Shown one piece after another: positions 1 through 6,167 of a stretch of 6,167 nucleotides of DNA. The stretch covers positions 1 to 6,167 of the forward strand of contig CANISK010000093.1 of NCBI GenBank assembly GCA_947470205.1, given 5' to 3'. The stretch is from Neisseriaceae bacterium. Lineage in GTDB: Bacteria; Pseudomonadota; Gammaproteobacteria; Burkholderiales; UBA11063. The notes beneath the pieces were generated by a model. It worked only from the letters and a program-made list of their open reading frames with translations. It was not told the origin of the DNA and searched no databases. The stretch's first letter is position 1; every line of letters begins with the position of its first letter. Position numbers and translations under genes: made by a program.

Positions 1-291
1 ATTCCTAGAGAAATAAACAAACCATATGTATTTATTTGGAAGCAGGACGAAGTAATCTTTTTAATTTTGCCTTTTTTGCTATTTTTTATTACAGGTGGTT
101 TGTTGGGATTTTTACTGACTTTAATTTGTATGATTATAACCGCTATATTTATTAAAAACTTAAGTGTTGATAAGCCAAGCGGATATATTTTACATTGGTT
201 AAGGTATCATGTACCAAAGAAGGTTAATAATTCAGTGTTTCGTAGAAACAGTGCATTTCCACCAACACACATTAGACATATTGCAGGTTAA
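1..291 (+). CDS. traL: TraL, F-type T4SS inner-membrane protein (5' partial)
   Basis: TraL is a small inner-membrane component of F-type conjugative secretion systems, needed for pilus assembly; it is usually about 90-105 residues. The frame is open from base 1 and 96 residues are visible before TAA at 289-291, so only the first few residues are probably missing. Visible residues 1-17 (IPREINKP... then a WKQDE segment) match the conserved N-terminal stretch of the family, so a TTG at 67 is not the true start. A long hydrophobic stretch (visible residues about 18-51) is a membrane hairpin or one long membrane helix. It is followed by the family-typical YILHWLRYHVP segment and by a C-terminal PPTHIR motif near the end, which resembles the PPSHIRE-type ending of many TraL proteins. 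traE begins 2 bp downstream. The pilin gene is expected upstream by analogy with F, but lies outside the window. The identification is confident; the exact start cannot be seen. Confidence 0.9.
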   Translation: MPREINKPYVFIWKQDEVIFLILPFLLFFITGGLLGFLLTLICMIITAIFIKNLSVDKPSGYILHWLRYHVPKKVNNSVFRRNSAFPPTHIRHIAG

Positions 292-293
292 TT

Positions 294-884
294 ATGGACA
301 AATTTAATTTTGATGATAAGCTCAATTCATTAGAGCGGAATTATATTACCTTTAAACGATTATTGTTAGTTAGTATGTTGGGTAACTTAGTATTGGTACT
401 CATACTACTAACTACGATTAATAAAGAAAAAATTATACTTGTACCACAAGTCGCTCCAGAAGATAAATTATGGATTGCTCAAGCCCAGGTATCCAATGAA
501 TATTTATCAGCATTAAGTCGCAACATGGTTGATCTTATGTTAAGTATAACGCCATCTAATGTTGAAGCGCAACATCAAGAGTTATTGAAATTAATTGCTT
601 CAAAATATCAAGCAGATTTAAAGACCAAACTTTCTAATATATCTAAGGTTATTATTCAAAATAATATATCACAGAATTTTTATATTCAAAATATTAAAAT
701 TATTCATGGAAAAAATATTGTATATATCAATGGTAGTTTAAATGAATATATTGATAAAACATTATCCAGTACAACAAATCAAATTTATAAATTATCATTT
801 ATGGTTGGTAATTATAGCGTTCAATTGGTTAATTTTGAATTGGTTAATGAGAAAGATGATCAATTGAGGGGGCTAGGGTTATGA
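294..884 (+). CDS. traE: TraE, VirB8-like inner-membrane T4SS protein
   Basis: TraE is the F-type counterpart of VirB8: a bitopic inner-membrane protein whose periplasmic domain takes part in assembling the secretion channel and pilus. The 196-residue length is close to the F protein (about 188). A short cytoplasmic N-terminus (1-22) precedes one transmembrane helix at about 23-42, and the rest is periplasmic. The family signature is clear: a segment around residues 67-85 (SNEYLSALSRNMVDLML) followed by ITPSNVEAQHQELLKLI (85-101), matching the TraE 'N(V)S-x-x-x-V-x-x-x-HQ-LL' region. A further FYIQNIKIIHGKNIVYINGSL-type strand pair and a C-terminal strand region end in a FELVNEKDD tail. The start at 294 is supported by GCAGG at 283-287, six bases upstream. 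The stop overlaps the traK start (ATGA), indicating translational coupling. No cysteine is present. Codon use is AT-rich like its neighbours. Confidence 0.93.
   Translation: MDKFNFDDKLNSLERNYITFKRLLLVSMLGNLVLVLILLTTINKEKIILVPQVAPEDKLWIAQAQVSNEYLSALSRNMVDLMLSITPSNVEAQHQELLKLIASKYQADLKTKLSNISKVIIQNNISQNFYIQNIKIIHGKNIVYINGSLNEYIDKTLSSTTNQIYKLSFMVGNYSVQLVNFELVNEKDDQLRGLGL
866..878 (+). promoter_or_regulatory. ribosome binding site of traK, inside the end of traE
   Basis: A purine-rich stretch with GAGGGGG (866-872) and a second TAGGG (874-878) lies within the last traE codons, just before the traK ATG at 881. The first has spacing slightly longer than ideal and the second is too close, so recognition may be imperfect. 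Reinitiation through the ATGA overlap probably contributes. Confidence 0.55.
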
Positions 885-1582
885 ATAAGTTATTTAAAAT
901 AATAGGGCTAATATTGGGATGTTTATATTGTCAGTGTTATGCCAAGACAATATATGAAGCTCAAAATGGAGATACCGTTAACGCAACAATTTCTGCCAAT
1001 GATTTAACTCGGATAGAAATATCAGGACAAAAAATTATTAAAGACTTTAGCTCTGCAAATGTATCAAAACGAATTACCAAACCACTGGGGCAGATTTATT
1101 TAGTGCCAAATTTGAATACTACGTTTAATTTATATATTGTTAGTGATATAGGAAATACATACAATTTACACTTAACTCCATCTAAAAAAGTGGGCGGTGA
1201 TTCAATAATAATTAAACCAGTTGATGTGCCCAAGCCAACACCAACCAAGACTACAAGTTTACCAATGTCATCATATATAAGAAATATTAATTATTTATTG
1301 CAAGTTATGTATTTAAATAAGGATGATGATGGTAGATATAATGTAAGTAATGTTAATCAAGCTATTTCAACTTATAATGATTTAGACTCTGTATTATTAA
1401 GAAAATACAATGATGACAATTTGATTGGGTACGTATTACTACTTAAAAATACCTCTAAAAATAAAATACTACTTACTGAATCCGAGTTTTATGCCCCACA
1501 TACATTAGCAATTGCCATAGAAAATCCTAATTTATTATCAAATGACTTTACTAGAGTTCTTATAGTAAAGGATGGTGAATAA
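881..1582 (+). CDS. traK: TraK, secreted VirB9-like outer-membrane core complex protein
   Basis: TraK is the F-type counterpart of VirB9. It is exported to the periplasm and joins TraV and TraB in the outer-membrane core complex. The 233-residue length fits the family (F TraK about 242). Residues 1-21 look like a Sec signal peptide: Lys-containing n-region, hydrophobic core IIGLILG, and likely cleavage after CYA|K. The mature N-terminal domain (about 22-105) is beta-rich and contains the conserved 'D-x-x-R-I' start (NDLTRIEISGQKI, 40-53). A proline-rich linker (KPVDVPKPTPTK, 112-123) leads to the C-terminal domain. There the family signatures appear: GYVLLLKNTSKNKILLTESEFY (182-203) and a C-terminal TRVLIVKDGE, as in TraK proteins that end in TRVYIVR-type strands. 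All three cysteines (14, 17, 19) lie in the signal peptide; the mature protein has none. It overlaps traE by 4 bp and traB by 1 bp. Confidence 0.93.
   Translation: MNKLFKIIGLILGCLYCQCYAKTIYEAQNGDTVNATISANDLTRIEISGQKIIKDFSSANVSKRITKPLGQIYLVPNLNTTFNLYIVSDIGNTYNLHLTPSKKVGGDSIIIKPVDVPKPTPTKTTSLPMSSYIRNINYLLQVMYLNKDDDGRYNVSNVNQAISTYNDLDSVLLRKYNDDNLIGYVLLLKNTSKNKILLTESEFYAPHTLAIAIENPNLLSNDFTRVLIVKDGE
1567..1572 (+). promoter_or_regulatory. ribosome binding site of traB
   Basis: AAAGGA lies in the last traK codons, nine bases before the traB ATG at 1582, which is good spacing. A second weaker GGTGA sits at 1574-1578. The stop and start share one base (TAATG), so terminating traK ribosomes are positioned to begin traB. 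Confidence 0.65.
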
Positions 1583-2820
1583 TGGATCAACAAAAGTTTC
1601 ATACCAAAACAATAATAAAGAAATTTAGAAAACATTTAATTATTGGTGGCGGAATATTTGTAATTATTATTTTAGTCCTCACCTATGGTGCTTCACCGAA
1701 GGAAGTTCCTCAAATCCCTAAAGATATTGTAGATATCACATTCTCTGCAGCTAAAAATCAAACACCTGGTATAGCGGAAGTAATGCAACAACATTTAACA
1801 TCATTTGAAGCTAATCAGCAAAAAATTAATCAACAAAATACGGAAACAATTGCACAGTTGGAGTCAGAGAATCAATCGTATAAACAAGCAGCCCAAGAAG
1901 CAGAGTCAAGTGTAAGCAAAATCAATGAAAAATTAGCTCAAATTAATAATGTGAAAATTAGTGAATCAGCGGTAGCGAATAAACAGCAATATAAACCAGT
2001 TAAACTTGTATTGGAGGATGATATTAATGATGCACAGTTTGATAACGTAAGTGCATCTGATGTTGTTTCAAGTGGGATGAAGAGCGGTCAAAGTGGAACT
2101 AATGCAGATATCCCAAATAAAAAAGATACAACTCAAGATGTGGCTACATATATTCCATCAAATAGTTTTACCAAAGGTATATTAATTGGCTCATTGTCTG
2201 CTAATACAGGAGGAAATGCTAATGCCGATCCCACGCCAGTATTAATTAGGTTAACTGACTTAGCTCAACTCCCAAATTCATTTCGTTCAAATATTAAATC
2301 TTGCATGGTGGGTGGCTCTGGATTTGGTGATTTATCTACAGAACGTGTAAAAATTAGGTTAACAACATTGTCATGTGTATTGAAAAGCGGAAAAGCAATA
2401 GATATTCCAGTAAAAGGATATATTGCAGGTGAAGACGCTAAAGCTGGAATAAAGGGAATGGTGGTCACGCATTCAGGGGCTATTGCAGCTAAAGCAGCTA
2501 TGGCTGGATTTTTACAGGGTTTGGGAACTGTAGGGCAGGCAATGGGGCAAACTCAAACAATTACACCACTTGGCGGTGTTACGACGACCATAGCACCAGA
2601 TCAGGCGGCATATGCAGGAGGTGGCGCTGGATTGTCACAGGTTGGGTCAACGTTGTCTCAATATTATTTGGGTATGCTACAACAAATATCGCCTGCCATA
2701 GAGGTTTCGGCAGGTCGTCACATTACTGTAATTTTCACTCAAGGAGTGGAGTTGAAGTTGCCAATTAATGAAGATATTGAGTTAAGCGGTCAAGAGTTGC
2801 CGTTAAATCAGGGAGAGTAA
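1582..2820 (+). CDS. traB: TraB, VirB10/TrbI-like scaffold protein of the F-type T4SS
   Basis: TraB is the VirB10 homologue that links the inner membrane to the outer-membrane core formed with TraK and TraV. Reading the 412 residues in order: a basic cytoplasmic N-terminus (1-18), one transmembrane helix (about 19-36), and a short EVPQIPKD segment. A long polar, Gln/Asn/Glu-rich stretch (about 69-125) follows that looks coiled-coil, then a linker to about 190. The C-terminal TrbI/VirB10-like beta-barrel domain holds the family signatures: PVLIRLTDLAQLPNSFRSNIKSC, GGSGFGDLSTERVKIRL and a second TLSC. Cys241 and Cys265 are the only cysteines and probably form the conserved disulfide. A Gly/Ala-rich helical section (about 295-370, GAIAAKAAMAGFLQGLG onward) resembles the antenna region that lines the outer-membrane pore. 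The ending SAGRHITVIFTQGVELKLP is also typical. It is somewhat shorter than F TraB (about 475), mainly because a long proline-rich region is missing. Two stops in different frames (TAA, then TAG at 2821) follow it. Confidence 0.95.
   Translation: MDQQKFHTKTIIKKFRKHLIIGGGIFVIIILVLTYGASPKEVPQIPKDIVDITFSAAKNQTPGIAEVMQQHLTSFEANQQKINQQNTETIAQLESENQSYKQAAQEAESSVSKINEKLAQINNVKISESAVANKQQYKPVKLVLEDDINDAQFDNVSASDVVSSGMKSGQSGTNADIPNKKDTTQDVATYIPSNSFTKGILIGSLSANTGGNANADPTPVLIRLTDLAQLPNSFRSNIKSCMVGGSGFGDLSTERVKIRLTTLSCVLKSGKAIDIPVKGYIAGEDAKAGIKGMVVTHSGAIAAKAAMAGFLQGLGTVGQAMGQTQTITPLGGVTTTIAPDQAAYAGGGAGLSQVGSTLSQYYLGMLQQISPAIEVSAGRHITVIFTQGVELKLPINEDIELSGQELPLNQGE
2811..2815 (+). promoter_or_regulatory. 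ribosome binding site that fixes the GTG start of traV
   Basis: GGGAG sits seven bases before GTG at 2823. No in-frame ATG occurs before the lipoprotein signal, and a start further downstream would remove the signal peptide and lipobox. The GTG start is therefore well supported by both the site and the protein's N-terminus. Confidence 0.75.
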
Positions 2821-2822
2821 TA

Positions 2823-3464
2823 GTGCAAAAAATTAGAATTAAAAATGTAATATTAAATATTCTTGTTGTATGGGGAGTTTTACTGGTTAATGGTTGCGCT
2901 TCTACCTATCCATGTGGAGAGCCAGGTATTGGTAAATGTTCTTCTGTGTCGGAGAACTATCAACATTCATTTGGTGATTATACCAACCCAGATGATGTGG
3001 CTCCAAGTGGAATGTTTGATAGTGGTTCAAATAGTAAGAGTAAGCCTATAAAAATGTTTAATTTTTCTCAATATAAACAAACTCCGTCTGATGGTGCTCC
3101 ATTAATATCACAGCCTACTATGATTAGAGTATGGTTGACACCGTATACAGATAGCGATAATATTTATCACGAACAAGGTTATGAGTACATGTTAACTGAC
3201 AAAGGACATTGGTTATATGGCAATAATAGTAAAAAAATTAACAGTAATATTAAAAATATTTCGTTAATACAAGGGACAAATAGTAAAACAAACAATCCTG
3301 ACGGTAGTTTTGGGTTGCCAGTTAATCCAACTTCATCAGCAACCAAACCGACGAATCCGAATTCATTATTGAAAGAGTATCCTGCATTTAATTCACTGCA
3401 GAATCAATCGATAAATAAAACAATAACCCCATCGACTGGTACAACCACTATTTATGCCCATTAG
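2823..3464 (+). CDS. traV: TraV, outer-membrane lipoprotein of the F-type T4SS (VirB7-like role)
   Basis: TraV anchors the core complex to the outer membrane through a lipidated cysteine and binds TraK and TraB. The 213-residue product starts at GTG. Its basic n-region (MQKIRIKN) and hydrophobic core end in the lipobox VNG|C, with Cys25 as the lipidated residue. Cys31 and Cys39 follow, giving the three-cysteine N-terminal pattern usual in TraV. After a polar spacer of about 60 residues comes the conserved C-terminal signature MIRVWLTPYTDSDNIYHEQGYEYMLTDKGHW (100-130), equivalent to the 'LWIAPYxDxxDxYH...' region of F TraV. In F TraV this motif nearly ends the protein (171 residues). Here it is followed by some 80 extra residues (134-213) rich in Asn, Ser, Thr and Pro with no predicted fold that I recognise. 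The protein is flanked tightly by traB (2 bp) and traC (11 bp), which is its normal place, though F has extra genes in both gaps. Confidence 0.92.
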   Translation: MQKIRIKNVILNILVVWGVLLVNGCASTYPCGEPGIGKCSSVSENYQHSFGDYTNPDDVAPSGMFDSGSNSKSKPIKMFNFSQYKQTPSDGAPLISQPTMIRVWLTPYTDSDNIYHEQGYEYMLTDKGHWLYGNNSKKINSNIKNISLIQGTNSKTNNPDGSFGLPVNPTSSATKPTNPNSLLKEYPAFNSLQNQSINKTITPSTGTTTIYAH

Positions 3465-3469
3465 AAGGA
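3465..3469 (+). promoter_or_regulatory. ribosome binding site of traC
   Basis: AAGGA in the 11-bp gap between traV and traC lies six bases before ATG at 3476. In-frame ATG codons at 3527 and 3548 lack such a site, so 3476 is preferred as the start. Confidence 0.75.
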
Positions 3470-3475
3470 AAGAGT

Positions 3476-6163
3476 ATGTTAAGACAAGCTTTAAATAAAT
3501 ATCATGCAGACAATATTCCAGAACTAATGAACAAAATTTTTAAAAAAATGAAAAAAGGTGATGTTCCTGATGCGTACGTTAAAAAAATTCAAAAGGAACA
3601 AATATTAAATCCTCGTAAATTTGATTTTAGTAATTTATTAGAAACAAATAGATTAGCGGATATATTGCCATATGAGTGGTTTGATGAAGAAACGAGTATT
3701 TATCAAACAACTAGAGCTCATGGTTTCATATTTGATTGTGGTTCTCTAGTTGGTTGTAGCCAGAATCTTGATGATCAATTAAAAAGTTTATTTAATTTGG
3801 GCATCCCTGTTGGCACGTGTATGCAAATTTTATTAATTGCTTCTTCTGAACTTGAAGACAAGTTTAACTACTATAAATCAGAAAGAAAAAATCAATTATT
3901 AAATAAGATTGCAACAGAGCGAATTAACTTCTACAAACAAGGATTAAAACAGTCATTAAAACATGGTTATAAATTACCCGTACGAGATTTTAGATTGGTT
4001 ATATCATTTGCATTTGATGGAGTATACGATGAGGTAAATCAATCTTCATTGGTATCATTACAGCAATCAATTGCTTCAGTGTTAAGAAATAATTCGATTT
4101 ATACTAAATTAATGCAACCAAATGAATTGATAAATTTGCTTAGAGAAATTTTATGTAGTCAATCGCAACCTATAGAAAAACATATTTATGATAAAAGACG
4201 TTCAATTAGAGATCAGGTTGCGGATATCGATAATAATATATATGTTGCATCTGATGGACTATGCATTAATAATGTCGGGCTAAAATCAATTGCTATTGGT
4301 AGGTATCCAGATGAATTCAGGATTAATCAATGTGATAACTTAATTGGGAGCATTTTTAATTTAGCAGCTCAAATATCACATCCATTCTTTCTGGTGCAAA
4401 ATATTACGTTTTTAAATCAAGGAAGAGAAAATACAAAACTTCAAACCTCTGCGGTTAAAACAGCAGAGCAGGTGAAAAAAGGAAAATTCACCGCATTATT
4501 TCCTTTGTTTCATCGTAAACATCAAGAATATCAAATGCTTCAACAGGTGATATCCACTGGAGAAGGATTAATGCTCATGGCTCATTATTTGCATGTGTAT
4601 TATCCATTGGGACACGGAGAGTCTGCATTTCAGGAAGTGAAGTCACTCTATCAAACTTTTGGATTTACAGTAGTTCCAAATTCAAATTTACAGTTACCTT
4701 CACTATTATGTAGTTTACCGCTATTTCATGATTTAACGGCAACATTAGAACAAAAACGTTATCATATGATGACTTTGTATACCCAAACAAATGTAGTGAA
4801 TATGATGCCTTTGTTTAGTGATTATAAAGGCACAGGTAAGCCAGTATTAATGTTCTTATCTAGGCGTGGACAACTCCAATTTTTTGACTTATTTCAATCT
4901 GACACTAACTATAATGTAGCAATAAGTGCTAATTCAGGAGCTGGGAAGTCATTCTTAACTAATGAGATAGTAACTGGATATCAAGCAATCGGAGCAAAAG
5001 TAAGTATAATTGATGTGGGTAAATCATATAAAAATACTTGTGAAGTGTTGGGTGGGCAGTATGTTGAGTTTACTAAAGAAGCAGCAATATGTATTAATCC
5101 ATTTAGTTTTATTAAATTAAAATTAGATGATAATTCAGATTTTGATTGGAAAAATATCACTAAAGAACAACTGTTGGCATTAGAAGATTTAGATGATCAA
5201 ATTACCATGCTTAAAGGTATCTTTTTGGTTTCAGCTGGGATTGGGGAACATGATAGTAACTACGCTCTTGCTGATAGTTATTTTGAACAAGCCATAATTA
5301 ATTCGCTGCAGAAATATCAAACTAACTCAACTTATACTACTGTTTATGAAGAATTATTGGAATTGGGGAAGTTTGATGATAATGGGATAGTGAGTGATTT
5401 AGCTAATGCAATTAAGTCATATACAAAGCATGGTATTTTTGGGAAATATTTTGAAGGCATATCCAATCTTGATTTAAATAGTGATTTGATTGTGTTGGAG
5501 TTAGAAGAGCTTCAACCAAAGGGTAATTTGAAATTTATTGCGTTATTAATACTAATGCTAAAAATTACTCAAGATATGTACTTAGCTGATAGAAAGCAAA
5601 AGAAAATATGTATTATTGATGAAGCATGGGATTTAATGTCTGGGGGGAATACGGGTAAGTTTATTGTAACGGGCTATCGACGTGCAAGAAAATATAACGG
5701 AGCATTTATAACTATTACACAGAGAATTGATGATTATTCGGAAAATCCAACCACACAAGCTTGCTATAGTAATGCTGCTTGGAAAATTATGTTAAAGCAA
5801 GGTGAACCACGCACAGTAAAATTAGATGAGTATACTGTTAAATTAATTTCAAGCCTTAAAAGTGTTAAGGGTGTTTATTCTGATTTATTGATACAGCTTG
5901 ATGACCATAAAACACTTTGTAGATTTATTGTTGATGACTTTACTCAGTTTTTATACTCAACTTCAGCAGATGATATTACATTAAATAAATTAGTTAGAAA
6001 ACATGAAAATTTAGATATGGTGACAACGTTAGAGAGGGTGGTTGCTATGATGAATGTATATGTAACTAAATATAATAGACCACGCAGTAATATATCCTCT
6101 GAATTATTGCAACAAATTCATCAATACGGATACGAAGCTTTAATTGCAAATTTGGGAATTTGA
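3476..6163 (+). CDS. traC: TraC, VirB4-family ATPase of the F-type T4SS
   Basis: TraC is the VirB4-type ATPase, a cytoplasmic protein attached to the inner-membrane complex that drives pilus assembly and substrate transfer. The 895 residues match the family (F TraC about 875). The N-terminal half carries the TraC_F-type domain, beginning near LPYEWFDEETSIYQTTRAHGF (about 64-84) and including RDFRLVISF and the YPDEFRINQCDNLIGS segment. Next comes the conserved GEGLMLMAHYLHVYYP stretch (about 362 on) and NLQLPSLLCSLPLF. The C-terminal half is the P-loop ATPase domain: Walker A NSGAGKS with Lys491, the VirB4-typical IIDVGKSYKN just after it, and Walker B IIDEAW with Asp715/Glu716. An arginine-rich GYRRARKYNGA (Arg735, 736, 738) and a TQRIDDY motif with Gln749 follow. 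All catalytic motifs are intact, so an active ATPase is expected. The N-terminus before the LPY motif is about 20 residues longer than in F TraC and Lys-rich. No trbI/traW follows within the 4 bases left. Confidence 0.96.
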   Translation: MLRQALNKYHADNIPELMNKIFKKMKKGDVPDAYVKKIQKEQILNPRKFDFSNLLETNRLADILPYEWFDEETSIYQTTRAHGFIFDCGSLVGCSQNLDDQLKSLFNLGIPVGTCMQILLIASSELEDKFNYYKSERKNQLLNKIATERINFYKQGLKQSLKHGYKLPVRDFRLVISFAFDGVYDEVNQSSLVSLQQSIASVLRNNSIYTKLMQPNELINLLREILCSQSQPIEKHIYDKRRSIRDQVADIDNNIYVASDGLCINNVGLKSIAIGRYPDEFRINQCDNLIGSIFNLAAQISHPFFLVQNITFLNQGRENTKLQTSAVKTAEQVKKGKFTALFPLFHRKHQEYQMLQQVISTGEGLMLMAHYLHVYYPLGHGESAFQEVKSLYQTFGFTVVPNSNLQLPSLLCSLPLFHDLTATLEQKRYHMMTLYTQTNVVNMMPLFSDYKGTGKPVLMFLSRRGQLQFFDLFQSDTNYNVAISANSGAGKSFLTNEIVTGYQAIGAKVSIIDVGKSYKNTCEVLGGQYVEFTKEAAICINPFSFIKLKLDDNSDFDWKNITKEQLLALEDLDDQITMLKGIFLVSAGIGEHDSNYALADSYFEQAIINSLQKYQTNSTYTTVYEELLELGKFDDNGIVSDLANAIKSYTKHGIFGKYFEGISNLDLNSDLIVLELEELQPKGNLKFIALLILMLKITQDMYLADRKQKKICIIDEAWDLMSGGNTGKFIVTGYRRARKYNGAFITITQRIDDYSENPTTQACYSNAAWKIMLKQGEPRTVKLDEYTVKLISSLKSVKGVYSDLLIQLDDHKTLCRFIVDDFTQFLYSTSADDITLNKLVRKHENLDMVTTLERVVAMMNVYVTKYNRPRSNISSELLQQIHQYGYEALIANLGI

Positions 6164-6167
6164 AACC

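Larger units (their letters stand above)
1..6163 (+). other. F-type T4SS transfer operon fragment (traL-E-K-B-V-C)
   Basis: Six co-directional genes in canonical F order are separated by 2 bp, -4 bp, -1 bp, 2 bp and 11 bp. This spacing, with start codons embedded in or beside stops, shows one transcription unit whose promoter lies upstream of the window and whose end lies downstream. No internal terminator hairpin or promoter was identified. Compared with F, the genes traP, trbD, trbG and traR are absent between traB, traV and traC. The dsbC found in SXT/R391 and IncA/C elements near traB/traV is absent too. The fragment is most likely part of a conjugative plasmid or integrative conjugative element, but a chromosomal remnant or a protein-secretion variant cannot be excluded from this piece. 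Confidence 0.88.

Noticed and set aside
67..291. A short reading frame starting at TTG 67 as a complete small membrane protein
   Set aside because: The same frame is open to base 1 and the upstream residues match the conserved TraL N-terminus, so it is the tail of a gene cut by the window edge.
2244..2363. Direct repeat of a 12-base word (AATTAGGTTAAC) at 2244-2255 and 2352-2363
   Set aside because: Both copies are in frame and encode the I-R-L-T strands conserved in TraB; similarity follows from the protein sequence and AT-rich codons rather than a DNA element.
2265..2468. Minus-strand 67-codon reading frame
   Set aside because: It lies wholly opposite the most conserved part of traB, has no ribosome binding site that I can see, and resembles no protein I know.
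2863..3051. 62-codon + strand frame inside traV
   Set aside because: It overlaps the traV lipobox region in another frame, and traV has full family evidence; the frame is a shadow.
3542..3587. Poly-A runs near the traC start as a programmed frameshift or transcript slippage site
   Set aside because: The A6G stretch is not in the frame needed for a classic -1 slippery heptamer, no alternative product opens there, and traC reads through intact; such runs are expected in Lys-rich AT-rich coding sequence.
1..6167. CRISPR array, tRNA/rRNA, insertion sequence, defence genes or other novel system
   Set aside because: The window is filled by six tra genes with no gap above 11 bp; I saw no regularly spaced repeats, terminal inverted repeats, transposase motifs or structured RNA.

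Overview
The window is a densely packed, single-strand stretch of six genes that I recognise as the core of an F-type (MPF_F) type IV secretion / conjugation system. On the + strand the order is traL (5' end cut off by the window edge), traE, traK, traB, traV, traC. This is the canonical order of the F/R391 transfer region. All six assignments rest on conserved family motifs read directly in the translations, not only on gene order.

The DNA is strongly AT-rich (by eye about one third G+C; not computed), with clear Shine-Dalgarno sites and one GTG start. This fits a plasmid or integrative conjugative element in an AT-rich Gram-negative host. Plausible hosts are low-GC Gammaproteobacteria (Francisella/Fastidiosibacteraceae, Piscirickettsia or Legionella-like groups). 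A Rickettsiales element is less certain. The sequence alone does not let me choose, and no replication, relaxase, integrase or host gene is present to help.

Layout: 1-291 traL (inner-membrane protein, start upstream); 294-884 traE (VirB8-like inner-membrane protein); 881-1582 traK (secreted, VirB9-like); 1582-2820 traB (VirB10-like scaffold); 2823-3464 traV (outer-membrane lipoprotein, VirB7-like); 3476-6163 traC (VirB4-like ATPase). Junctions are 2 bp, a 4-bp overlap, a 1-bp overlap, 2 bp and 11 bp, so the block is almost certainly one polycistronic, translationally coupled unit. There is no non-coding stretch over 11 bp between genes and no internal promoter or terminator that I can support. 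The last 4 bases after traC are uninformative.

How the genes work together (family knowledge): TraV, TraK and the C-terminal domain of TraB form the outer-membrane core complex. TraB spans the periplasm from the inner membrane. TraL and TraE sit in the inner-membrane platform, and TraC is the cytoplasmic ATPase that powers pilus assembly. The pilin gene (traA) would be expected just upstream, and trbI/traW/traU/trbC/traN-type genes downstream. The system is not novel in kind. The points worth a second look are an unusual 80-residue low-complexity tail on TraV, a sparse cysteine pattern in the exported parts, and the absence of the accessory genes that usually interrupt this block in F or SXT/R391.
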